From: Lentilactobacillus farraginis DSM 18382 = JCM 14108
GTDB lineage: Bacteria; Bacillota; Bacilli; Lactobacillales; Lactobacillaceae
Direction of reading: 5' to 3'
NCBI RefSeq assembly: GCF_000583655.1
Contig: NZ_BAKI01000006.1
Location: forward strand, 1 to 64,000
DNA: 64,000 nucleotides
Below the pieces are notes generated by a model. That model worked only from the letters and a program-made list of their open reading frames with translations, was not told the origin of the DNA and did no database searches. Shown here one piece after another: positions 17,456 through 25,647 of the stretch. Position 1 is the first letter of the stretch. Every line of letters begins with the position of its first letter. Position numbers and translations under genes: made by a program.

Positions 17456-18951
17456 AAATGATTTATCAGCAGTTATTGGCCTTTTTTCTGGTCATCGCCG
17501 TGACAATTTTATTATTAGGGATTTCATTTGGCCGGATGTCAAAAAGTTTTGTTTATGATGATGAGTGGCGAAGCCTTGAAAAGTATTCAGATAGCTTGAT
17601 TCAGCAATCTTTAACCGTCAATACCAAAAGCAGCCAAAAGGTGTCGTTTAGTCTGAGTACGTTAAAAACAACCCAGGCACTTTTGGAAAATCAATCGGTT
17701 CACTTTACTGTTTTTAATCAAAAAAATCAGGTTATTTATCCCAATAACGGTTTGTCACCAAAAGTAACCAAAAATGATTGGAAACATTTGGTGAAGGACC
17801 AGATCGTCAGAAAGGTGAATAATCGAAACTTTAAACTGAGTAATGGTAAAACCCGGCCGGCAATGATTGAAATTTTAAAACCTTATTATTACAACAAAAA
17901 ATTGGTTGCGGTTGTGAGTGCCGGTGCCTTTATTTCTGATGTCAATTCAAATGTGGATCGAATTAACCGGGATCTTTTGAAAGGGTTGGGCGTTTCCTTA
18001 ATTATTTCCATGATTATCAGTTTCTTTATTGCCAGTCGATTAAACCGGCGGATTAGTCGGCTTCGGGCGGCAGCTACCCAGGTTTCGAACGGAAACTATC
18101 AAATCCGGGTTAAATCCGGTGGCAACGATGAAATTGGCGAACTGATTACGGATTTTAATCACATGACGGAATCTTTGGAAAAGGCCAATCAGGAAATTCA
18201 GCGACAAGAAGAGCGACGTCAGGAGTTTTTGGCAGATGCCGCGCATGAGATGCGAACACCACTGACGACGATTTCAGGTATTCTGGAGGGCATTAAGTAT
18301 GATGTAATTCCCCAAGAACAGCGGGGGAAGAGTATTGATCTTATGAGTAACGAAACACAGCGGTTGATTCGGTTGGTTAACGAAAACTTGGATTACGAAA
18401 AAATTCGTTCCAATTCGATTCGATTGGAAAAGCGTCATTTTAACGCTGCCAAAGTACTTAAGAGTATTGTTGAACAGTTGCGCAATAAGGCGGCTGAATC
18501 TAAAGATCATTTTGAAATTCAATCACCGGCTGAATTACCGATTTATGCCGATTATGATCGGTTTGTGCAAATCGTTTTTAACATCACCAATAATGCGATT
18601 CAATTCACTGATAACGGCACCATTACACTAATCGGTGAACGGGGATATAACGAAACGATTATTCGCATCAAAGATACCGGCATTGGTATGACCGAAGAAC
18701 AGCAGAAAAATATTTTTGAACGTTATTATAAAGCGGATGCCTCCAGGCGGACTCGTAAATATGGCGAATCCGGCTTGGGATTGGCAATTGTCCATCAGCT
18801 GGTTCAGCAGCACGGTGGGAAGATTTCGGTTACTTCCGCGCCACATAAAGGCACAACTTTTACGGTTATTATTCCAGACCAAACGGATGCTGAAAAGAAA
18901 GCAGTTGAAAAGAACCGCCAGGCTGCTTCTGAAAACGAGTCACAGGCTTAA
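17452..18951 (+). CDS. sensor histidine kinase
   Basis: 499 residues. Two membrane helices (about 7-27 and 175-197) bound an extracellular domain of about 145 residues, rich in Ser/Asn/Lys. HAMP follows (SRLNRRISRLRAAATQVSNG), then the H-box DAAHEMRTPLTTI with His265. The HATPase domain contains NNAIQF, DTGIGM and SGLGLAIVHQL. The tail is acidic. The plan matches WalK/ArlS/CssS-like envelope-stress kinases but no specific orthologue is claimed. Translationally coupled to its regulator. Confidence 0.9.
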   Translation: MKMIYQQLLAFFLVIAVTILLLGISFGRMSKSFVYDDEWRSLEKYSDSLIQQSLTVNTKSSQKVSFSLSTLKTTQALLENQSVHFTVFNQKNQVIYPNNGLSPKVTKNDWKHLVKDQIVRKVNNRNFKLSNGKTRPAMIEILKPYYYNKKLVAVVSAGAFISDVNSNVDRINRDLLKGLGVSLIISMIISFFIASRLNRRISRLRAAATQVSNGNYQIRVKSGGNDEIGELITDFNHMTESLEKANQEIQRQEERRQEFLADAAHEMRTPLTTISGILEGIKYDVIPQEQRGKSIDLMSNETQRLIRLVNENLDYEKIRSNSIRLEKRHFNAAKVLKSIVEQLRNKAAESKDHFEIQSPAELPIYADYDRFVQIVFNITNNAIQFTDNGTITLIGERGYNETIIRIKDTGIGMTEEQQKNIFERYYKADASRRTRKYGESGLGLAIVHQLVQQHGGKISVTSAPHKGTTFTVIIPDQTDAEKKAVEKNRQAASENESQA

Positions 18952-18985
18952 TATGATTGACTAAAATAGAAAATGCAGGTCATTA

Positions 18986-19018
18986 AAACGGTCAACTTAA
19001 TTAAAAGTTGACCGTTGT
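18986..19018. terminator. bidirectional terminator between kinase gene and yisL
   Basis: The hairpin AAACGGTCAACTT / AAGTTGACCGTTGTTT overlaps the last codons of the convergent yisL gene. It has A-rich and T-rich flanks, so it can stop both transcripts. Confidence 0.7.
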
Positions 19019-19339
19019 TTGGATACCGATACTTATTAAGCCCAGCCCGATTAAAAACCAGAGCAGCTTGGGGGTATAGTTGATTTCCTGTTTTCTGCCA
19101 TAGGCGGTTTCGGATAAAGCGATGATAACCAGGGTGGTAATGGCACCGATGCCGACAAGCAGTGGGTGACGGTGAAATGATCGCAGCCCAATCACAACTT
19201 GGCTGATAACGATCAGCCAATAAAACAGTCTTGAAATCATCATCGAATCGATTACCCGTTTTTTGATTTTTCGGGTTAGTCCCCAAAAAAAGTTGGCCAA
19301 CAGTATGGCCCAACACACGTAATTTAATGTAACCCACAT
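19001..19339 (-). CDS. yisL: YisL (DUF1516) family membrane protein
   Basis: 112 residues with four predicted membrane helices (about 5-22, 34-52, 58-78 and 90-108) and short loops, the size and topology of the DUF1516/YisL family. The conserved region around ISRLFYWLIVISQ fits that family's RxFY...G helix. Function is unknown. It is convergent with the two-component operon, and its stop lies inside the shared terminator. Confidence 0.65.
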   Translation of the reverse strand: MWVTLNYVCWAILLANFFWGLTRKIKKRVIDSMMISRLFYWLIVISQVVIGLRSFHRHPLLVGIGAITTLVIIALSETAYGRKQEINYTPKLLWFLIGLGLISIGIQTTVNF

Positions 19340-19426
19340 GCCGTTATCACCTCTTTACTTTAAGTATCAGTAATCAGATGAAAAATTGCAATTAAATTTT
19401 GAATTCTTTATGGATAAAAAATGTTT

Positions 19427-19455
19427 ATGACAAAATCTGCCGGACATGATATAAT
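19427..19455 (+). promoter_or_regulatory. promoter of tRNA-Gly
   Basis: -35 ATGACA (19427-19432) and a perfect -10 TATAAT (19450-19455), spacing 17 bp, 21 bp before the mature tRNA start. Confidence 0.7.
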
Positions 19456-19476
19456 ATTTCTTGGTTATTCTTAATT

Positions 19477-19547
19477 GCGGGTATAGTTTAGTGGTAAAAT
19501 CCAAGCTTCCCAAGCTTGTGTCGCGGGTCCGATTCCCGTTACCCGCT
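19477..19547 (+). tRNA. tRNA-Gly(CCC)
   Basis: A 71-nt cloverleaf. The acceptor stem GCGGGTA pairs with TACCCGC. The D-arm contains TAGTGGT, the anticodon stem CAAGC/GCTTG carries the loop TTCCCAA, so the anticodon is CCC (reads GGG). The T-arm is CGGGTCCGATTCCCG. CCA is not encoded. It sits singly upstream of the argS T-box. Confidence 0.93.
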
Positions 19548-19659
19548 TTGTCCGAAAAGTAGTTATGACTATCGGATGTTTGAACCGGACAGTTAATTCG
19601 ATTTTTGTTAAAGTTGTAATCAAAAAGACGAGTCAGCCGGTAAAGAATCATTTATTCGA

Positions 19660-19853
19660 CTATAAAAGAGAAGTAGTTGGTCTCTGGATAATCAGCGATT
19701 CCGGAATGGTGGGAGCCGGAATATCTACCCAATGAAGCGTGCTTTTTAGAATATGAAACTGAATAATTGAGCGGATATTAATCATATCAATTAGAGTGGT
19801 ACCGCGGGGTTACTCGTCTCTTACAATTTTTTTGTTGTAAGAGATTTTTTTGT
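19660..19853 (+). promoter_or_regulatory. T-box riboswitch of argS
   Basis: The T-box core AGAGTGGTACCGCGG lies at 19793-19807. It is followed by the terminator hairpin TCTCTTACAA / TTGTAAGAGA with seven T (19818-19852), 25 bp before argS. Stem I with an AGAAGTAG start and a GGTGGGAG-type internal loop lies upstream from about 19668. Uncharged tRNA-Arg would bind and prevent termination. I did not resolve the specifier codon. Confidence 0.88.
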
Positions 19854-19877
19854 ACATTTATTGATGGAGGAATAGCA

Positions 19878-21567
19878 ATGGATTATAAAGCACAAGTAAC
19901 AAATTCAATTTTAAGTGTTTTAAATGATGAGTTGTCATCAGCAGAAGTTTATGAAAAGTTAGAAAAGCCAAAGTCATTATCAATGGGCGATTTAGCTTTT
20001 CCAGCCTTTTCACTGGCCAAGGTATTTCATAAGGCCCCAAATCAAATTGCGACTGATCTGGTTGCTAAAATTGATCAGACTTCTTATGAGAAGGTAGAGG
20101 CTAAGGGCGCCTATATTAATTTCTTCTTGGATAAGGGGAAATTCAGCAGTCAGGTTTTAACCAATATTATTGAAGAAGGGTCGACTTACGGTCAAAATGA
20201 CAACGGTAAGGGCGGTAATGTCCCAATCGATATGTCGTCCCCTAACATCGCCAAGCCGATTTCAATGGGACACCTGCGTTCAACTGTGATTGGTAATTCA
20301 ATTGCCAAGCTGCTGGTTAAAAACGGTTATCATCCAATTAAGGATAATCACTTGGGTGACTGGGGAACGCAATTCGGGAAACTCATTGTGGCCTACAAGA
20401 AGTGGGGTAATGAAGCCGATGTTAAGAAAGATCCGATTAATAATCTGGTTAAATATTACGTTAAATTCCACAAAGAGGATAAAGAACATCCTGAACTTGA
20501 TGATGAAGCCCGTGAAACCTTCAAGAAGTTGGAAGACGGTAACAAAGAAGAACTTGAACTTTGGAAATGGTTCCGTCGGGTATCATTGGAATCCTTTAAC
20601 AAGATCTACGATAAACTAGGCGTTACTTTTGATACTTACAACGGTGAAGCCTTTTATAACGACAAAATGGATGAAGGTATCCAGATCTTGAAGGACAAGG
20701 GACTTTTGGTCGAATCTCGGGGCGCACAAGTTGTTAATTTGGACAAGTATAAGTTAAATCCAGCGTTAATTTTAAAGAGTGATGGTGCAACGTTATACAT
20801 TACCCGTGATATTGCGACAGCAATCTATCGTGATCGGACTTACAAGCCAGCGATGAACCTTTACGTGGTTGGTTCCGAACAAACTTACTATTTCAAACAG
20901 TTAAAAGCGGTTTTGCTTGAAATGGGGTTACCGTCAGCCGAGAATTTACATCACATTCCATTTGGTTTGATTACGGTTAATGGGAAAAAGTTATCAACGC
21001 GTTCCGGCCGCATTATTCTCTTGGATGAAGTGTTGGATGATGCAATTAATTTAGCCAAAAAGCAAATCGAAGCTAAGAATCCCGACTTGGCAAACAAGGA
21101 TGAAGTTGCCAAGGAAGTTGGTTGGTGCGATTATTTTCGGTGACCTGAAGAATGAACGAACCAACAATATCGACTTCGTGCTGGAAGATCAACTGAAATT
21201 CGAAGGCGAAACCGGCCCATACGTTCAGTATTCCCACGCCCGTGCAGAAAGCATCTTAAGGAAAGCATCGGCTGTTGATTTCCATACAACTGATAAGGAA
21301 GTTGATGATCCGGCTGCTTGGGAGACCGTTACGGCATTGAATGAATTTCCAAGTGTTGTTGAAAGTGCCTGCAAGGATTTTGAACCTTCCGAAATTGCCA
21401 AGTATTCTTTGAAATTAGCAAAGGCATTTAATAAATACTACGCCCATTCAAAGGTTTTGGTAGAAGATGACAAGTTAGGCGCTCGATTGGCACTTGTTAA
21501 ATCAGTTTCTATTGTTTTAAAGGAATCATTGAATTTATTAGGTGTTAAAGCACCGGATGAAATGTAG
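19878..21567 (+). pseudogene. argS: arginyl-tRNA synthetase, frameshifted
   Basis: Class I aminoacyl-tRNA synthetase charging tRNA-Arg. The signature is [16 protein letters not shown] (HIGH-type motif as HLRS/GHLR) near residues 123-136. A catalytic Rossmann core follows, and a C-terminal DALR anticodon-binding domain includes YVQYSHARAESI and ends in GVKAPDEM. Near 21115-21125 the frame moves (VAKEVG in the first frame, [16 protein letters not shown] in the next), equivalent to two missing bases or one extra. The joined length is about 562 residues, as expected. As this enzyme is essential, a sequencing or assembly error is far more likely than a true pseudogene. Transcribed from a T-box leader; start ATG follows GGAGG. 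Confidence 0.9.
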
Positions 21568-21568
21568 G

Positions 21569-21652
21569 CCGATTTTAGTCGGGAAAGCGTGTGCCAAAAT
21601 CGGCTGCAAGACAGGAAGTTGCCTTTCGGCGCACGTTTCCGCTCGGTAAAAA
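21569..21652 (+). repeat. complex hairpin after argS
   Basis: GCCGATTTT (21569-21577) pairs with AAAATCGGC (21595-21603). Overlapping this, GGAAAGCGTGTGCC pairs with GGCGCACGTTTCC near 21633-21645 with one bulge. The two foldings exclude each other or form a pseudoknot-like arrangement. There is no T-run. It could be an RNA element or a structured intergenic repeat. Confidence 0.5.
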
Positions 21653-21664
21653 TCGTGATTAATT

Positions 21665-21712
21665 AAAACGGGACCGGACAAAATTACTTTTGTCTCGGTC
21701 CCGTTTCCCGTA
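21665..21712 (+). terminator. strong terminator-like hairpin after argS
   Basis: The arms AAACGGGACCG-GACAAAA and TTTTGTC-TCGGTCCCGTTT give a stem of about 18 bp with one mismatch and a four-base loop. The T-run is short (TTT), but the complementary strand also ends in T, so it can act both ways. Confidence 0.65.
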
Positions 21713-21825
21713 ATTTATTAAAGAAGCGCGAACGCTTTTTTAAATCCCCTTAAAATTTTGGCGACTTCAATTTGCGAATTCCTGGGTTATGATACAATGT
21801 GATGTATCTACAAAAGGAGAATCTC

Positions 21826-23918
21826 ATGAAGAATAATAATTCTAAAAGAGCTTCCCAAAAATGGCTCGGGCCAATGATTGGGAAGCTGAATCGGTTTTGT
21901 AGAAAATTTCATCTTATAAAATGGTTGGTCGTTTTTGTTTTGACTATAACGCTAACCGGAAGCATCTATTTAACTTTTCTTGCTAAGACAGCCCACGTTC
22001 AAAATTTGGAATCGTCTTTGTCGAAAACAACGGAAATCTTTGATGTTAGTAACAAAAAGGCGGGCGAATTGTATGCACAAAAGGGGACCTATGTGCATTT
22101 GAGTAAAATTTCCCGTAATATCCCCAAAGCGGTTTTATCAACTGAGGATCGCAATTTTTATCACGAATATGGTTTTTCCGTAAAGGGATTTGGCCGAGCA
22201 TTTTTACTGCTTTTAAAGAACAAGCTGCTTCACCGCAACTACATTAGTGGCGGTGGCAGTACCTTAACTCAGCAGCTGGTTAAGAATGCCTATTTATCCC
22301 AGGAACAGACGATGACTCGAAAATTCAAAGAACTGTTTTTAGCAATTCAGGTTGAAAATGTTTATTCAAAGAATGAAATTTTAACGATGTACCTGAACAA
22401 TGCTTATTTTGGTAACGGTGTTTGGGGTGTTCAGGACGCCTCCCGACGATACTTTGGCGAAAATGCCAGTCAGCTGTCGGTTCCTGACGCAGCGGTTTTA
22501 GCGGGGATGTTGACGTCACCAAGCGCGTTTAATCCGGTTGATCATCCCAAAGCAGCTAAATGGCGGCGAAACGTTGTTTTACAGCTGATGGTTGAAAATC
22601 ATAAATTAACGCAAGCTCAGGCAGATTATTATAAGAAAACACCGATTAACGTTCAAAACACCTATGTCCGAAAAGACGGGTATCGCTATCCTTATTATTT
22701 TGATGCCGTCATTAATGAGGCGATTAGTAAGTATGGATTGACTGAATCGGAGATCATGAATCGTGGTTACCGGATTTATACGAATTTAAATCAATCGCAG
22801 CAGCAGCAAATGCAGACGACGTTTAAAAATAATACGCTGTTTCCAACCAATGCCGCCGATGGAACTGCGGTTCAGGCAGCCTCAATTGGTGTTTCGCCAA
22901 CAACCGGCGGGGTAACTGCCGTTGTAGGCGGCCGGGGCCAGCATGTTTTTCGGGGCTATAACCGGGCTACTCAAATTAAGCGTCAACCGGGATCGGCAAT
23001 GAAGCCATTGGCGGTTTATACACCGGCTTTGGAGGCCGGCTATAAGTTCGATTCTGAATTGGTTGATAAGAAGAAGTCCTATGGCACCAATCATTATACA
23101 CCTAAAAATTATAACAACGTTACCAGGGGAAGGTTCCCATGTATGAAGCACTCGCGCAGAGTATGAACGCGCCTGCAGTTTGGCTGCTGAATCAGATCGG
23201 CGTTGACAAGGGTTATCAATCGGTCAAGGATTTCAATATTCCGGTAACCAAGCAGGACAAGAACCTGGCATTGGCGCTGGGCGGACTGTCATCCGGTGTG
23301 TCACCCCAGCAGATGGCCGGGGCTTACACAGCCTTTGCCAATGGTGGTAAGGTAATGAAGCCGTTCTATATTCGAAAAATCGTTGATTCAACCGGAAAGG
23401 TAGTTGTTGACAATACTGCCAAGCAGCAGGGACGGCAAATTATGCCGGCGTCCGTTGCCAAACAGATGACCAGTATGATGTTAGGCGTCTTTAATAACGG
23501 AACCGGTGCCGATGCCAAGCCTTATGGGTATTCGGTTGCCGGTAAAACCGGCAGTACCGAGGCCGATGATACCGGTTCCTCGGACGCAACCAAAGATAAA
23601 TGGATTGTCGGTTACACACCGGATCTGGTTGTCGCTACTTGGGAAGGCTTTGACAGTACCAGTCAGGCGCACCATTTGGAAAATTTAAGCGGGACCGGTA
23701 TGGGGCCGTTGTTTAGAAATGAAATGCAGACAATGTTGCCATATACCAAGAATTCCAGTTTTGATACCAAGGATGCTCAGACGATTGTTCAGGATCAGCA
23801 GCATAATGACGACAACTTGTGGGACACTATTCAAAAGAAGACGGAACAATACTCTGATAAAATTGGCCAAAAAGCAAAGGACTTCTTTAATGATGCCAAA
23901 AAGTGGTTTGGCCAATAG
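21826..23918 (+). pseudogene. class A penicillin-binding protein (PBP1A type), frameshifted
   Basis: Bifunctional peptidoglycan synthase. A cytoplasmic start with one membrane helix (about residues 33-53) is followed by a GT51 glycosyltransferase domain with the catalytic Glu in STEDRNFY and the GGSTLTQQLVKN motif. The transpeptidase domain has SxxK in PGSAMKP, SMN, and KTGS. At the G-run 23126-23129 one G is missing: with it, TRGKVPMYEALAQSMNAP reads through. Joined, it is about 697 residues with an Asp/Lys-rich tail. The start ATG at 21826 follows AAAAGGAG. A homopolymer sequencing error is the simplest reading. Confidence 0.88.
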
Positions 23919-23990
23919 TAGAACGGCCGGGTATGAACAAGGGCATTTATATGTTAAAATTAATTGAATATAACAACTAAGGAGATTTTT

Positions 23991-24335
23991 ATGGCTGATA
24001 AATTAATGGATACCGCAACGCAGCTTCAAGATGATTTAAAAGAATCTGCTCAATTTGCCGATTTAAAGGCGGCCTATGAACAAATCAAGGCTGATCCGGA
24101 AACTTTTAAACTTTTCACTGAGTTTCAGAAATTACAGCTGCAGCTTCAACAACAGCAGATGCAGGGACAACAGCCTGCCGAGACCGACATTAAACGTGCA
24201 CAGAATATGGCCGGTCAGGTTAAAGAAAATGAATCAATTTCTAATTTGATGACTAAAGAAAAGGCACTTAACGACCTCTTGAACGACGTTAATCGAGTTG
24301 TCACTCAGCCAATCGTTGACTTATACCGTAATTAA
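23991..24335 (+). CDS. ylbF: YlbF/YmcA family protein
   Basis: 114 residues from the ATG at 23991 with AAGGAG. All-helical, with a glutamine-rich central stretch (QLQLQQQQMQGQQ). The family is known in Bacillus as part of a small complex that influences RNase Y-dependent mRNA processing, competence and biofilm formation. No catalytic motif is present. It lies between the PBP gene and the yhaO operon, with its own terminator downstream. Confidence 0.75.
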   Translation: MADKLMDTATQLQDDLKESAQFADLKAAYEQIKADPETFKLFTEFQKLQLQLQQQQMQGQQPAETDIKRAQNMAGQVKENESISNLMTKEKALNDLLNDVNRVVTQPIVDLYRN

Positions 24336-24378
24336 AAAATGCCGGATTTAGTGATTAAAAACTAAATTCGGCATTTTT
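24336..24378 (+). terminator. terminator of ylbF
   Basis: AATGCCGGATTTAG pairs with CTAAATTCGGCATT, followed by five T. It starts within a few bases of the ylbF stop. Confidence 0.85.
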
Positions 24379-24414
24379 AGCGTACATAACTTATAGAGGA
24401 AGGAATGGCTTGCG

Positions 24415-25647
24415 TTGAAATTTATTCATGCGGCAGATCTGCACTTGGACAGCCCATTTTTGGGCTTACAAAACCATACGATGCCAACTGAGCTTTGGAA
24501 CCGGGTTCGTGAATCGACATTTTCGTCGTTTAATCGGCTTGTAAATGACGCCATTGAACAGCAGGTTGATTTTGTTCTGCTGGTTGGAGATCTGTTTGAT
24601 CGCAATGATCACAGTGTTTACGCAGAGACCTTTTTTATTGAGCAATTAAACCGATTGGATAAAGCCGGTATTTCTGTTTTGATTTCATTTGGCAACCATG
24701 ATTATTTTAGCGGCGATGTCAGCCAACTTGGTTATCCTCAAAACACGTTTGTATTTCCAAATCACGCCGCAACAACCAAATTGACGTTAAAAGATGGTCA
24801 GCGGGTAGCAATTTCCGGCTTTAGCTTTGATAAACAATGGATCAGAGAGCCGGTGATTCAAGGCTATCCCCAAAGGGCGACAGATGTTAACTGGCATATC
24901 GGGATGCTGCATGGTAGTTTGGCTGCTTCCAAGTCACCGGAAGCCAATTACGCACCCTTCAGTGTCGGCCAACTTGAAGCAAAGGACTACGATTACTGGG
25001 CGCTTGGTCATATTCATAAGCGCCAATCGCTTAATTCAATGGGGACTATTAATTATTCCGGCAATACCCAGGGGCGCCATATTAATGAGCCGGGTGAAAA
25101 GGGGTACCTGTTAGTTGCGACCGATCATCAGACTTTAACAACCAAGTTTATCCCAACGGCTGAGATTATTTGGCAGACGCTTCAATTGCCGGTAAGTCAA
25201 GCACGAGCCGGTGCGTTAGCTGATGCCGTTTTTAAACAGTTAACGACGCGGGATTTTAAACAACTGACCTTTATTCGAGTTGTGCTGGTAAGCGATCAAC
25301 CTGCTTCTGCCGATGTTTTAAAGGCTGTTTCTGACGGCTCTTTGTTGGCGACACTTCAAAACATGAACAGTCGAAATTGGCAGTCGCTGAACTGTTGGTT
25401 GACGTCCATTAAAATTCATCAATCCCAGCCGGCCATTATTAGTCATCTGGATCAGCAGTATTTCGAAGAAGCCAAACAGGTAACCTTTACCTCTGGGCAA
25501 TTAAAGGAATTGGCCGGTTCTTTAAAAACAACTTCTTTTATCCATGATGACTTGGAGATGACGGACACGGCAGCCGATATTTTTGATCGGGCAATGGCAA
25601 TTTTACAGGAAAACAGCCAACGAGAAGCGGGTGACACATCATGTTGA
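24415..25647 (+). CDS. yhaO: YhaO-like DNA exonuclease/metallophosphoesterase
   Basis: 410 residues from a TTG start, with AGAGGAAGGA about ten bases upstream. Calcineurin-like motifs in order: DLHLD, GDLFDR, GNHDYF near residue 92, HGS and GHIHKR, which coordinate two metal ions as in SbcD/Mre11. The C-terminal third is a capping region. It overlaps yhaN by seven bases, making an SbcCD-like pair. The family role is DNA end processing in repair. Confidence 0.85.
   Translation: MKFIHAADLHLDSPFLGLQNHTMPTELWNRVRESTFSSFNRLVNDAIEQQVDFVLLVGDLFDRNDHSVYAETFFIEQLNRLDKAGISVLISFGNHDYFSGDVSQLGYPQNTFVFPNHAATTKLTLKDGQRVAISGFSFDKQWIREPVIQGYPQRATDVNWHIGMLHGSLAASKSPEANYAPFSVGQLEAKDYDYWALGHIHKRQSLNSMGTINYSGNTQGRHINEPGEKGYLLVATDHQTLTTKFIPTAEIIWQTLQLPVSQARAGALADAVFKQLTTRDFKQLTFIRVVLVSDQPASADVLKAVSDGSLLATLQNMNSRNWQSLNCWLTSIKIHQSQPAIISHLDQQYFEEAKQVTFTSGQLKELAGSLKTTSFIHDDLEMTDTAADIFDRAMAILQENSQREAGDTSC

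Noticed and set aside
19367-19651. 94-codon minus-strand frame across the tRNA-Gly gene
   Set aside because: It is antisense to a clear tRNA and its promoter; a shadow frame.
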